From NCBI RefSeq assembly GCF_000026105.1, contig NC_008027.1:3926501-3990500 (forward strand): a DNA stretch of 64,000 nucleotides, in the 5' to 3' direction. The stretch's first letter is position 1. Every line of letters starts with the position of its first letter. Shown piece after piece: positions 16,458 through 25,679 of this stretch. A program made the translations under genes and the position numbers. The DNA is from Pseudomonas entomophila L48 (lineage in GTDB: Bacteria > Pseudomonadota > Gammaproteobacteria > Pseudomonadales > Pseudomonadaceae). Below the pieces are notes generated by a model, which searched no databases, was not told where the DNA came from, and saw only the letters and a list, made by a program, of their open reading frames with translations.

Positions 16458-18122
16458 GTGGAACGCGAATACATGGAATTCGACGTGGTCATCGTCGGCG
16501 CAGGCCCGGCGGGCCTGTCCGCCGCCTGCCGCCTGAAGCAGAAGGCCGCCGAAGCCGGTAGCGAGATCAGCGTCTGCGTGGTCGAGAAAGGCTCCGAAGT
16601 CGGCGCCCACATCCTCTCCGGCGCGGTGTTCGAGCCCCGCGCCCTGAACGAACTGTTCCCCGACTGGAAGGAGCTCGGCGCGCCGCTGAACACCGAAGTG
16701 AAACGCGACGACATCTATGTGCTCAAGGATGCCGGCAGCTCGACCAAGGTCCCGGACCTGTTCGTACCCAAGACCATGCACAACCAGGGCAACTACATCA
16801 TCTCCCTGGGCAACCTGTGCCGCTGGCTGGCCCAGCAGGCCGAAAACCTCGGCGTGGAAATCTACCCGGGCTTTGCCGCGCAAGAAGCGCTGTTCGATGA
16901 AAACGGCGTGGTCCGTGGCATCGTCACCGGTGACCTGGGCGTCGACCGCGAAGGTCAGCCGAAGGATGGCCTGTACACCCCGGGCATGGAACTGCGTGCC
17001 AAGTACACCCTGTTCGCCGAAGGCTGCCGCGGCCATATCGGCAAGCAGCTGATCAAGCGCTTCGACCTGGACAACGAATCCGACGTCCAGCACTACGGCA
17101 TCGGTCTCAAGGAAATCTGGGAAATCGACCCGGCCAAGCACGAGCAAGGCCTGGTGGTGCACACCGCCGGCTGGCCGCTGGACGTGATGAGCAAGGACAA
17201 CACCGGTGGTTCGTTCCTCTATCACCTGGAGAACAACCAGGTGGTGGTCGGCCTGATCGTCGACCTCTCCTACGCCAACCCGTACCTGTCGCCATTCGAC
17301 GAGTTCCAGCGCCTCAAGCACCACCCGGTGATGGCCCAGTACCTCGAAGGCGGCAAGCGCATCAGCTATGGCGCCCGCGCCATCTGCAAAGGCGGCCTGA
17401 ACTCGCTGCCGAAGATGGTCTTCAATGGCGGCGCGCTGATCGGCTGCGACCTCGGCACCCTGAACTTCTCCAAGATCAAGGGCAGCCATACCGCGATGAA
17501 ATCCGGCATGCTCGCCGCCGAGGCGGTGGCTGACGCATTGATCGCCGGCAGCGAAGGCGGTGACCAGCTCAACGGCTATGTCAGCGCCTTCAAGGCCAGC
17601 TGGCTGCATGAAGAGCTGTTCGCCAGCCGCAACTTCGGCCCGGCCCTGCACAAGTTCGGCCCGTTGCTCGGTGGCGCGTTCAACTACATCGACCAGAACT
17701 GGTTCGGCGGCAAGCTGCCGTTCACCCTGCACGACACCAAGCCGGACTACGCTTGCCTCAAACTCGCGGCCGACTCGCAGAAGATCGACTACCCGAAGCC
17801 GGACGGCAAGCTCAGCTTCGACAAGCTCAGCTCGGTATTCCTCTCCAGCACCAACCATGAAGAGGAACAACCCTGCCACCTGAAGCTAACCGACCCGAAC
17901 ATCCCGATCGCCAGCAACCTGCCGCTGTACGACGAGCCGGCGCAGCGCTACTGCCCGGCCGGCGTGTACGAAGTGGTCACCCAGGAAGACGGCAACAAGC
18001 GCTTCCAGATCAACGCGCAGAACTGCGTGCACTGCAAGACCTGCGACATCAAGGACCCGGCCCAGAATATCACCTGGGTCACCCCTGAAGGCGCCGGCGG
18101 GCCGAACTACCCGAACATGTAA
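16458..18122 (+). CDS. electron transfer flavoprotein-ubiquinone oxidoreductase
   Basis: Inner-membrane-associated enzyme (554 aa) that passes electrons from reduced ETF to ubiquinone. The N-terminal FAD fold is VVIVGAGPAGLSAACRLK. The middle has VEKGSEVGAHILSGAVFEPRAL cut into the usual blocks. The C-terminus carries the 4Fe-4S ligands (RYCPAGVYEV, NCVHCKTCDIKDP). I start at GTG 16458 because AGGAGAG precedes it by about 5 bases and MEREYMEFDVV is the usual pseudomonad N-terminus. The PsrA-like box suggests induction on fatty acids. Confidence 0.96.
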   Translation: MEREYMEFDVVIVGAGPAGLSAACRLKQKAAEAGSEISVCVVEKGSEVGAHILSGAVFEPRALNELFPDWKELGAPLNTEVKRDDIYVLKDAGSSTKVPDLFVPKTMHNQGNYIISLGNLCRWLAQQAENLGVEIYPGFAAQEALFDENGVVRGIVTGDLGVDREGQPKDGLYTPGMELRAKYTLFAEGCRGHIGKQLIKRFDLDNESDVQHYGIGLKEIWEIDPAKHEQGLVVHTAGWPLDVMSKDNTGGSFLYHLENNQVVVGLIVDLSYANPYLSPFDEFQRLKHHPVMAQYLEGGKRISYGARAICKGGLNSLPKMVFNGGALIGCDLGTLNFSKIKGSHTAMKSGMLAAEAVADALIAGSEGGDQLNGYVSAFKASWLHEELFASRNFGPALHKFGPLLGGAFNYIDQNWFGGKLPFTLHDTKPDYACLKLAADSQKIDYPKPDGKLSFDKLSSVFLSSTNHEEEQPCHLKLTDPNIPIASNLPLYDEPAQRYCPAGVYEVVTQEDGNKRFQINAQNCVHCKTCDIKDPAQNITWVTPEGAGGPNYPNM

Positions 18123-18142
18123 GCCCTGCCCTGGCGGCAAGA

Positions 18143-18178
18143 AAAAGCCCCCTGGCCGTGAGGCCCGGGGGCTTTTTC
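18143..18178. terminator. bidirectional terminator after ETF-QO
   Basis: The stem AGCCCCC-T-GGCC / GGCC-C-GGGGGCT is flanked by A5 and T5, so it can serve the ETF-QO gene and the opposing MFS gene. Confidence 0.88.
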
Positions 18179-18277
18179 ATGATTGATGGCGTCAGGCAGT
18201 TCTGACTTCCTCGAACAACCCAGGATGGCGGTCGAGCAACTTGAACAGCTTGATCAGTGCCAGCGGCGGTTACGGCC

Positions 18278-19603
18278 TCATTTGTCACCACACATGATCG
18301 GCATCGACTCCGCACCGAACACCAACGGTTCCCGACGCCCGAAATACAGTGCCGTCAGCAGCCCCACCACGCCCATGGCCAGACAAAAACCGACACACAC
18401 CCACGGGCTCCAAGGCATCAGCGCAATCAACGCCAGCGGCGTGGTGCTCGCCCACAGCGCGTAGGCGACGTTATAGGTGAAGGAAATCCCCGAAACCCTG
18501 ATCTCGGCCGGGAACAAACCGACCATCACCGACGGCACCACCCCCACCACGCCACAGGACAATCCAGCCAGGGCATAGGCCAGCCAGGTAATGCCCCACT
18601 GCCCTACTAGGCTTGCATAGAGTGCACCAACACCCAACGGCAGCAGCAGGCTGTAGATCATCAGCGCGCGCCAGGCGCCGATACGATCGACCAGCAAACC
18701 GGCCAGCACGCAACCGATGTTGAGAAAGACGATGCCCACGCTGCTCAGGGCGAACGTGTGCCCAGCGCTCATGGCGAAACGCTGCTGCATCACCGTGGGC
18801 GTGATCACCACCAGCACCACCACCGCCGACGTCAGCACGCAGGTCAGCAGCGCAGCGGGAATCAACGAGCGGCGATGTTCGCCCAGCACCCTGCGCAATG
18901 GAAACGTCACCGGACGTTCCTGGCGCTCGCGCAACGCCAGGAACACCGGCGTCTCGCTGAGCCAGCGGCGCAGCCAGACACCGATCACACCGAACACGCC
19001 CCCCAGCAGGAACGGATAGCGCCAGGCGTAGTCGAGGATTTCCTGGGGCGTGTAGAGCTGCGCCAGCAGGGTCGCGGTCAGCGCCCCGAGCAGGTAGCCG
19101 AAGGTCAACCCGGCTTGCAGGAAGCCCAGCGCGTAGCCACGCCGCCCAGCCGGAGCGTGCTCGGCGACGAAGGTCCAGGCGCTGGGCACCTCCCCGCCCA
19201 CGGCGGCGCCCTGGAGAATGCGCAGGGCCAGCAGGATCAGCGGCGCGGCGTAGCCGATGTCGGCGTAGGTCGGCATCACACCGATCAACAGGCAGGGCAG
19301 CGCCATCATCAGGATGCTCAGGCTGAACACCCGCTTGCGCCCCAGGTGGTCGGCGAAGTGGGCCATCAGGATCCCACCCAGCGGCCGCGCCAGGTACCCC
19401 GTGACGAAGATCCCGAAGCTCTGCAGCAGGCGCAGCCACTCCGGCATCTCGGGCGGGAAGAACAGCTGGCTGAGGGTCAGGGCGAAGAACACGAAGATGA
19501 TGAAATCGTAGATTTCCAGGGCGCCGCCCAGCGCCGCCAGGCCCAAGGTCCGGTGGTCGCCGCGGCTGAACCGGGGCGCGCGGGCGGTATCGATGGCAGT
19601 CAT
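18278..19603 (-). CDS. MFS transporter of the metabolite:H+ symporter type
   Basis: A 441-aa inner-membrane protein with about 12 helices. The motif GYLARPLGGILMAHFADHLGRKRVF is the loop 2-3 signature of MHS-type MFS permeases (split here as ARPLGG and DHLGRKR). LRILQGAAVGGEVPSAWTFVAEHAP is the helix 4-5 signature. This subfamily moves dicarboxylates, proline/betaine or aromatic acids. The substrate cannot be read. It lies alone between a terminator and the receiver-like gene. Confidence 0.85.
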   Translation of the reverse strand: MTAIDTARAPRFSRGDHRTLGLAALGGALEIYDFIIFVFFALTLSQLFFPPEMPEWLRLLQSFGIFVTGYLARPLGGILMAHFADHLGRKRVFSLSILMMALPCLLIGVMPTYADIGYAAPLILLALRILQGAAVGGEVPSAWTFVAEHAPAGRRGYALGFLQAGLTFGYLLGALTATLLAQLYTPQEILDYAWRYPFLLGGVFGVIGVWLRRWLSETPVFLALRERQERPVTFPLRRVLGEHRRSLIPAALLTCVLTSAVVVLVVITPTVMQQRFAMSAGHTFALSSVGIVFLNIGCVLAGLLVDRIGAWRALMIYSLLLPLGVGALYASLVGQWGITWLAYALAGLSCGVVGVVPSVMVGLFPAEIRVSGISFTYNVAYALWASTTPLALIALMPWSPWVCVGFCLAMGVVGLLTALYFGRREPLVFGAESMPIMCGDK

Positions 19604-19672
19604 GGCAGGTTCCGCAACTTGGCAAAAGGCCAGAGGATAGCAAATGCCGAGGGCGCGGGATTGCTGATGGGT

Positions 19673-20158
19673 TCAAGAAGAGCGGCTGAACACCGTCTGG
19701 GCGAAGTTCATCCGTCGCTTGGGGTAACCGTTGCCGCCGGCCAGGCTCGGCGGCAACGGTATTTCACCGACCTTCAGCGGCATGTCGATGATCGCCATGA
19801 ACGTCTCCATGGCCTGGTTGTCGGGCACCCCGGGCAGACTGACGCTCACGGCCTGGCGCTCGCCCGCCGGCACGGCCGGGATCTTCAGCTTCAGGGAGTG
19901 GTAGAGCAAGGCATGCTGGATCTGCGCGCTGACCCGGCAAAAGCGCGCCAGGTCGACACCCGCATGGCTGGCCAGTTCGATGTTGCCAACCAGCAGATTG
20001 AAAGGCTGCAGGGCACTGTGCACCAGGCGCTGCAGGTCCTCGAAGCTCTCCACGGGGGCAATACGGTAGTAGCCCAGGCCATTGAGCAATTTTTCCAGCT
20101 GCAGGCGCTGGTCAGGGTGCTCATCCGCGATGAGGATGCGCAAGGTCTTGTTTGGCAT
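19673..20158 (-). CDS. stand-alone receiver-like protein lacking the phosphoacceptor Asp
   Basis: A 161-aa protein starting at MPNKTLRILIADEHPDQ. The acidic pocket (ADEHPDQ, about residues 10-16) and helix 1 look like a response-regulator receiver. The strand that should hold the phosphorylated Asp reads FNLLVGNIEL, with no Asp at that place, and there is no DNA-binding output. The C-terminal 50 residues (PLKVGEIPLPPSLAGG) are not receiver-like. It lies 170 bases after the sigma-factor gene on the same strand. A regulatory, non-phosphorylated role is inferred. Confidence 0.6.
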   Translation of the reverse strand: MPNKTLRILIADEHPDQRLQLEKLLNGLGYYRIAPVESFEDLQRLVHSALQPFNLLVGNIELASHAGVDLARFCRVSAQIQHALLYHSLKLKIPAVPAGERQAVSVSLPGVPDNQAMETFMAIIDMPLKVGEIPLPPSLAGGNGYPKRRMNFAQTVFSRSS

Positions 20159-20329
20159 CGTCCGGGCCCAGGCAGCAAGGTTATGAAAGTGGCTCCATGA
20201 CCAAACTGCGCCCGTGAAGGCAAACGTCAGGCGCAGCGCCTGAGCGGGGTCTTTATTGATAGTTGTCTTGAAACATCCAGAAATCAAGTTGCCACTACAG
20301 GAAATTTTCACCCGTACTTCACGGCATGT

Positions 20330-20806
20330 TCAGGATTCCCAGAGGCGCATGCGCACGCGGCAGTGCTTCATGGCATTGACAATGTGCTTTTCCACCAGGC
20401 TGCGGGAGATGCCCAGGCGCTCGGCGATCTGCTGGTGCGACAGGCCATCGATCTTGCGCAGCAGGAAGCTGTCGCGGCATTGCGCGCTCAGCTCACCCAG
20501 TGCGCGCTGCATCAGGGCCAGGCGCTGGTCAAGTTGCATGCTCTGCACAGGGGCCGGGCTGTGCCAGCGCTCATCGCTGTCGAGCACTTCCAGCGGCTCG
20601 ACCTGGCGGATCTGATGGCGGCGATGGCGATCGACCACCAGGTTCAGGGCGGTGCGATAAAGGAAGGCGCGCGGATGCTCGATCTGCTCGCCTTCGGTGC
20701 GCTCCAGCACCCGTAGATAGGCGTCATGGGCCACATCCTCCGCGGCCTGGCGATTGCCCAGGCGTGCGGAGAGGAAACTCACCAATTCGCGATAGTAATG
20801 TTCCAC
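20330..20806 (-). CDS. ECF sigma-70 factor, FecI/FpvI type
   Basis: A 158-aa protein with sigma region 2 (AAEDVAHDAYLRVLER, HPRAFLYRTALNLVVDRHRRH) and region 4 (LSAQCRDSFLLRKIDGLSHQQIAERLGISRSLVEKHIVNAM). I take the GTG at 20806 (VEHYYRELVSFLSARLG), where the conserved domain begins. A Fur-box-like sequence lies 77 bases upstream. It is divergent from pvdRT-opmQ. It resembles FecI/FpvI more than PvdS, so the sigma factor that reads the iron-starvation boxes is probably elsewhere. No FecR partner is adjacent. Confidence 0.85.
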   Translation of the reverse strand: MEHYYRELVSFLSARLGNRQAAEDVAHDAYLRVLERTEGEQIEHPRAFLYRTALNLVVDRHRRHQIRQVEPLEVLDSDERWHSPAPVQSMQLDQRLALMQRALGELSAQCRDSFLLRKIDGLSHQQIAERLGISRSLVEKHIVNAMKHCRVRMRLWES

Positions 20807-20882
20807 GACGGCACCTGGCGTTCCCCTGCACACGCACTGACCTGCAGGGCTGCGGGTCTGGATGATATCAGCGTGCGATCTT

Positions 20883-20901
20883 ACAAATTATAATTATTCT
20901 C
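20883..20901. promoter_or_regulatory. candidate Fur box
   Basis: ACAAATTATAATTATTCTC matches the 19-base Fur consensus GATAATGATAATCATTATC at 13 of 19 positions by eye. It lies in the divergent region between the ECF sigma gene and pvdR, so repression by Fur with iron is expected. Confidence 0.55.
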
Positions 20902-20931
20902 AGCAACACGGAGTTCAGCCACCGTCCTGGT

Positions 20932-20955
20932 TAAATCGCCTTGCCTGGCATTCGT
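20932..20955 (+). promoter_or_regulatory. iron-starvation (PvdS) box of pvdRT-opmQ
   Basis: Perfect TAAAT-N16-CGT, preceded by GT, 65 bases before the pvdR ATG. This is the promoter element read by PvdS/PfrI-type sigma factors. Its position also excludes an upstream pvdR start at 20862. Confidence 0.85.
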
Positions 20956-21020
20956 TTAACTGGCACCCCCGGGAACGTGCCCCTGCCGTCCTCGGCCACT
21001 CCCCTCGGCTGGAAGTCCGC

Positions 21021-22196
21021 ATGACTCGCACATCCAACACTCGCCGCCTGGCCTGCGCCACACTGGGCCTGCTTGGCCTGGGCTGCCTGCTGGCCTGGAA
21101 AGCCCTGCCCTTCGGCGGTGCCACCGTCAGTACCGTGCCGGTGACCCGCGCCGACATAGAGAGCAGCGTCACTGCACTGGGCACCCTGCAACCCAGGCGC
21201 TACGTCGATGTCGGCGCCCAGGCGTCCGGGCAGATCCGCAAGCTGCATGCCGAAGCCGGCGATGAAGTGCGCCAAGGCCAACTGCTGGTCGAGATAGACC
21301 CCTCCACCCAGCAGGCCAAGCTGGATGCCGGGCGTTTCTCGATCGAAAACCTCAAGGCCCAGCTTGCCGAGCAACGCGCCCAGTTCGTCCTCGCCCAGCA
21401 GCAGTACCAGCGCCAGCATGACCTGGCCGCCGCCGGTGCCACGCGCCAGGAAGACCTGCAGGCAGCCCAGGCACAACTGAAAGTGACCCAGGCGCGCATC
21501 GACATGTACCAGGCCCAGATCCGTCAGGCCCAGGCCAGCTTGCGCAGCGACGAGGCGGAGTTGGGCTACACCCGCATCTATGCCCCCATGGACGGCACCG
21601 TGGTGGCGGTGGACGCCCGCGAGGGGCAAACCCTCAATGCCCAGCAGCAGACGCCGTTGATCCTGCGCATCGCCAAACTGTCGCCCATGACCGTCTGGGC
21701 CCAGGTCTCCGAGGCGGACATCGGCAAGGTCAAGCCCGGCATGACGGCCTACTTCACCACGCTGGCCGGCGGCAAGCGGCGCTGGAGCAGCACCGTCAGG
21801 CAGATCCTGCCGATCCCGCCCAAGCCGCTGGAACAATCCAGCCAGGGCAGCGGCAGCCCGGCCAGCGCCACGGCCGGCACCAGTGGCAGCAAGGTGGTGC
21901 AGTACACCGTGCTGCTGGATGTCGAGAACCCCGATGGTGCCTTGATGGCCGAGATGACCACCCAGGTGTTCTTCGTCGCCGGCCAGGCCAACCAGGTGCT
22001 CAGCGCCCCGCTGGCGGCGCTCGACGAAACCCCCGGCGGCGAGCTGCGCCTGGCCCAGGTGCTCAACGCCGATGGCAAGATCGAGGCGCGCCAGGTGCGC
22101 ACCGGGCTGAGCGACCGGCTGCGGGTGCAGATCCTAGACGGCCTGCGCGAAGGCGAACGCCTGATCATCGGCGCGCCCACCGCCAGCGGAGGCTGA
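21021..22196 (+). CDS. pvdR: pyoverdine efflux periplasmic adaptor PvdR
   Basis: MacA-like membrane fusion protein (391 aa) of the PvdRT-OpmQ pump that secretes and recycles pyoverdine from the periplasm. It has an N-terminal membrane anchor ([20 protein letters not shown]), a lipoyl half ([20 protein letters not shown]), a long coiled-coil hairpin (about residues 95-170, [20 protein letters not shown]) and beta-barrel segments. The ATG at 21021 has GGAAG before it and lies downstream of the PvdS box. It ends one base before pvdT. Confidence 0.93.
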   Translation: MTRTSNTRRLACATLGLLGLGCLLAWKALPFGGATVSTVPVTRADIESSVTALGTLQPRRYVDVGAQASGQIRKLHAEAGDEVRQGQLLVEIDPSTQQAKLDAGRFSIENLKAQLAEQRAQFVLAQQQYQRQHDLAAAGATRQEDLQAAQAQLKVTQARIDMYQAQIRQAQASLRSDEAELGYTRIYAPMDGTVVAVDAREGQTLNAQQQTPLILRIAKLSPMTVWAQVSEADIGKVKPGMTAYFTTLAGGKRRWSSTVRQILPIPPKPLEQSSQGSGSPASATAGTSGSKVVQYTVLLDVENPDGALMAEMTTQVFFVAGQANQVLSAPLAALDETPGGELRLAQVLNADGKIEARQVRTGLSDRLRVQILDGLREGERLIIGAPTASGG

Positions 22197-22197
22197 C

Positions 22198-24162
22198 ATG
22201 AGCGCTCCCCTGATCGAGCTGTGCGATATCCGCAAGGCATATGGCGGCATCGACTCGCCCAAGGTGGAAGTGCTGCGCGGCATCAGCCTGAGCATCCACC
22301 CCGGCGAGTTCGTCGCCATCGTCGGCGCCTCGGGTTCCGGCAAGTCCACGCTGATGAACATCCTCGGCTGCCTCGACCGCCCCACGTCCGGCAGCTACCG
22401 TTTCGCCGGCCGTGATGTGGCGGAGCTGGACAGCGACGAACTGGCCTGGCTGCGCCGCGAAGCGTTCGGCTTCGTGTTCCAGGGTTACCACTTGATCCCC
22501 TCGGGCTCGGCCCAGGAGAACGTCGAGATGCCGGCGATCTATGCCGGCACGCCGCCCGCCGAGCGCCACGCCCGTGCCCTTGCCCTGCTCGACCGCCTGG
22601 GCCTGGCCAGCCGCACGGGCAACCGTCCGCACCAGCTTTCCGGTGGCCAGCAACAGCGTGTATCGATTGCCCGAGCCTTGATGAACGGCGGCCATATCAT
22701 TCTCGCCGACGAACCCACCGGCGCCCTGGACAGCCACAGCGGCGCCGAGGTCATGGCCCTGCTCGACGAACTGGCCAGCCAGGGCCACGTGATCATCCTC
22801 ATCACCCACGACCGGGAAGTGGCGGCGCGCGCGCAGCGCATCATCGAGATTCGCGATGGGCAGATGGTCAGCGATTCAGCTGCCTCACAACCTTCACCGG
22901 CGCAACCCGAGCAGTTGCAGGCCAACGACCTGCGCCAACGCCTGGACCGCGGCGCCATCCTCAAGGGCGCCTGGAAGGGCGAGATGATCGAGGCCTTGCA
23001 GGCCGCCTGGCGGGTCATGTGGATCAACCGCTTCCGCACCGCCCTGACCCTGCTCGGCATCATCATCGGCGTGGCCTCGGTGGTGGTCATGCTGGCGGTG
23101 GGCGAAGGCAGCAAGCGCCAAGTGATGGCGCAGATGGCCGCGTTCGGCTCCAACATCCTCTACCTCAATGGCAAGCGCGCCACCGCCCAGGAACCTGGCG
23201 GCATCGTCACCCTCGACGACGTAGCGGCGATCGGCGAACTGCCGCAAGTGCTGCATGTCATGCCGGTGATCGGTGGCCAGCTGATGGTGCGCCAAGGCAA
23301 CAGCAGCCAGAAGTTCTACGTGGGTGGCAACAACACCTGGTTCCCCGCCATCTTCAACTGGCCGGTGGTCGAAGGCACATTCTTCAGCGAGGCCGACGAA
23401 GCCAGCGGCGCCGCGGTGGCAGTGATCGGCCAGAAGGTGCGCAGCAAGATGTTCGGCGAAGGCAGCAACCCGCTGGGGCAATACCTGTTGATTGGCAACG
23501 TGCCGTTCCAGGTGGTCGGCATCCTCGCGGCCAAGGGCGCCAGCTCCGGCAGCGAGGACAGCGACGAGCGCATCGTCGTGCCCTACTCCGCCGCCTCGAT
23601 TCGCCTGTTCGGCAGCCACGACCCGGAATACGTGGCTATCGCCGCCATCGACTCGCGCCGGGTCAACGAGACCGAAGCCGCCATCGACCGCCTGCTGCGC
23701 CAGCGCCACCAGGGCAAGCACGACTTCGACCTGACCAACGACGCGGCACTGATCCAGGCCGAGGCCCGCACCCAGAACAGCCTGTCGCTGATGCTCGGGG
23801 CGATTGCCGCGATCTCGCTGCTGGTCGGTGGCATCGGGGTGATGAACATCATGCTCATGACCGTGCGCGAACGCACCCGTGAGATCGGCATCCGCATGGC
23901 CACCGGCGCCCGCCAGCGCGACATCCTGCGCCAGTTCCTCACCGAGGCGGTGATGCTGTCGATGGTCGGCGGCGTCACCGGCATCGTCATCGCCCTGCTG
24001 GTTGGCGGCGGATTGCTGCTGGCCGATATCGCCGTGGCCTTCGCCCTGCCCGCCATCCTCGGCGCCTTCGCCTGTGCGGTGATCACCGGCGTGGTGTTCG
24101 GCTTCATGCCGGCACGCAAGGCCGCCCGCCTCGACCCGGTCAAAGCCCTTACCAGCGAATAG
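22198..24162 (+). CDS. pvdT: pyoverdine efflux ABC transporter PvdT (MacB type)
   Basis: A 654-aa fusion: the N-terminal ATPase (Walker [10 protein letters not shown], signature [15 protein letters not shown], Walker [10 protein letters not shown]) is followed by one helix, a large periplasmic domain and three C-terminal helices of FtsX type ([20 protein letters not shown]). This is the MacB mechanotransmission design, working with PvdR and OpmQ. It starts one base after the pvdR stop. Confidence 0.94.
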   Translation: MSAPLIELCDIRKAYGGIDSPKVEVLRGISLSIHPGEFVAIVGASGSGKSTLMNILGCLDRPTSGSYRFAGRDVAELDSDELAWLRREAFGFVFQGYHLIPSGSAQENVEMPAIYAGTPPAERHARALALLDRLGLASRTGNRPHQLSGGQQQRVSIARALMNGGHIILADEPTGALDSHSGAEVMALLDELASQGHVIILITHDREVAARAQRIIEIRDGQMVSDSAASQPSPAQPEQLQANDLRQRLDRGAILKGAWKGEMIEALQAAWRVMWINRFRTALTLLGIIIGVASVVVMLAVGEGSKRQVMAQMAAFGSNILYLNGKRATAQEPGGIVTLDDVAAIGELPQVLHVMPVIGGQLMVRQGNSSQKFYVGGNNTWFPAIFNWPVVEGTFFSEADEASGAAVAVIGQKVRSKMFGEGSNPLGQYLLIGNVPFQVVGILAAKGASSGSEDSDERIVVPYSAASIRLFGSHDPEYVAIAAIDSRRVNETEAAIDRLLRQRHQGKHDFDLTNDAALIQAEARTQNSLSLMLGAIAAISLLVGGIGVMNIMLMTVRERTREIGIRMATGARQRDILRQFLTEAVMLSMVGGVTGIVIALLVGGGLLLADIAVAFALPAILGAFACAVITGVVFGFMPARKAARLDPVKALTSE

Positions 24163-24165
24163 CCC

Positions 24166-25569
24166 ATGACGATTCCCAGCCGTATCAGCCTGTTGAGCCT
24201 CAGCCTTTGCCTCGCCGCTTGCAGCACCCCGCCGCCACCTGCGGCGGACATCGACGCGCCGCCCACCTGGCAAGGCATGACCGACCCGACGCAGCCCTTG
24301 CCGGACCGGCAATGGTGGCAGGCGTTCGCCAGCAACGAGCTGGATCGCCTGGTGGAGCGTGCCCGCCAGAACAGCCACGACCTTGCTGCCGCAGCGGCGC
24401 GGGTGCGCCAGGCGCAAGCCAGTGCGGTGATTGCCGGGGCGCCGCTGTTGCCCGAGGTGCAGTCTGGCCTGGATGGCTCACGCCAGCGCTTGTTGCGTGG
24501 CGAAGGCAACGACCAGCTCGACGCCAGCAGCCGCGAGCGCACCAGCACCTCGTTCGGTGCTCGGTTAAGCGCCAGTTACGAAATCGATTTCTGGGGCGGC
24601 CTGCGCGCCGCCCGCGACAGCGCCCTGCGCAACCTCGACGCCAGCCGCTTCGATCGCCAGACCGTGGAGCTGACGCTGGTCGGTGCCGTGGCCGACAGCT
24701 ACTTGCAGGGCCTGGCCCTGGAGGAGCAGTTGCGCATCGCCCGCCTTAACCTGGAAAACGCCCGGGATGTGCTCGGGCTGGTCGAGGCCCGTGAGCGCTC
24801 GGGCTCGGCCACGCGCCTGGAACTGGCCCAGCAACGCAGCCTGGTGGCAGCCCAGGAACGCCAAGTACCGCTGCTCGAGCAACGCCGGCAGGACAACCGG
24901 GTGACCTTGGCCACACTGCTGGGTGAACCGGTGCAAGCCCTGCCCACCAGCGCCGAGACAATCGACGCGCTGCGTTGGCCCGGCATCGGCAGCGGCGTAC
25001 CCAGCGAACTGCTCGGGCGGCGCCCGGACATCGCCGCCGCCGAGGCGCGCCTGGCGGCAGCCAGCGCCAACGTCCAGGTGGCCAGGGCCGCCATGCTGCC
25101 GCGCCTGGTGCTGGGGGCGACCCTTGGCAGTGGCGCGCGCACCTTCGCCAACCTCGGCGACAGCCCCTACTACACCCTCACCGCCGGCCTCACCGCGCCT
25201 ATCTTCAACAATGGTCGCTTGAGCGCGGCCCGGGACCTTGCCGGCGCCGAACAAGAAGAGCTGCTTGAGAAGTACCGGACCAGCATTCTTGCGGGCTTCG
25301 CCGATGTGGAAAAAGCCCTGAACGCCATCGATGGCGTGGAGCGCCAGCGCCAATGGCAGGACCAGGAAGTGGAGCAGGCACGCCTGGCCTTCGACTTGGC
25401 CCAGCGACGCTATGCAGCCGGGGCCGAGACCCTGCTGACGGTCCTCGAGACCCAGCGCACGCTCTACCTGGCGCAGGACCAGCAGGCGCAACTGCGCCTG
25501 GCGCGATTGCAGGGGAGCGTGGCGTTGTACAAGGCGCTGGGGGGAGGATGGCAGGCGTCGAAGGCGTGA
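24166..25569 (+). CDS. opmQ: outer-membrane efflux channel OpmQ (TolC/OprM type)
   Basis: A 467-aa outer-membrane factor with a lipoprotein signal (LSLCLAACSTPPPP), two OEP repeats and the usual motifs ASYEIDFWGGLRAARDSALR, GRRPDIAAAEARLAAASANV and AAGAETLLTVLETQRTLY. It completes the PvdRT-OpmQ tripartite pump and starts 3 bases after pvdT. The Cys after LAA suggests lipid anchoring. Confidence 0.92.
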   Translation: MTIPSRISLLSLSLCLAACSTPPPPAADIDAPPTWQGMTDPTQPLPDRQWWQAFASNELDRLVERARQNSHDLAAAAARVRQAQASAVIAGAPLLPEVQSGLDGSRQRLLRGEGNDQLDASSRERTSTSFGARLSASYEIDFWGGLRAARDSALRNLDASRFDRQTVELTLVGAVADSYLQGLALEEQLRIARLNLENARDVLGLVEARERSGSATRLELAQQRSLVAAQERQVPLLEQRRQDNRVTLATLLGEPVQALPTSAETIDALRWPGIGSGVPSELLGRRPDIAAAEARLAAASANVQVARAAMLPRLVLGATLGSGARTFANLGDSPYYTLTAGLTAPIFNNGRLSAARDLAGAEQEELLEKYRTSILAGFADVEKALNAIDGVERQRQWQDQEVEQARLAFDLAQRRYAAGAETLLTVLETQRTLYLAQDQQAQLRLARLQGSVALYKALGGGWQASKA

Positions 25570-25616
25570 GAATCCGCAGCGCCCTCCTGTGAGGGCCTCG
25601 CCTTCTTGTAGAGCAA

Positions 25617-25678
25617 TGTTCGCCGGCAAGCCGGCTCCTACTGGGATCTGTAGGAGCCGGCTTGCCGGCGAATGGGCC
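25617..25678. repeat. REP palindrome pair
   Basis: TTCGCCGGCAAGCCGGCTCC and its inverted copy lie between convergent opmQ and pvdP, ending right at the pvdP stop. It could also stop transcription or stabilise both mRNA ends. Confidence 0.85.
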
Positions 25679-25679
25679 C

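Noticed and set aside
16176..17879. 567-codon minus-strand frame
   Set aside because: Antisense to the ETF-QO gene, with composition of a shadow frame.
20862..21020. Upstream extension of pvdR to an ATG at 20862
   Set aside because: It would place the PvdS promoter box inside the gene and add a non-signal N-terminal tail; the ATG at 21021 has a Shine-Dalgarno and starts the membrane anchor.
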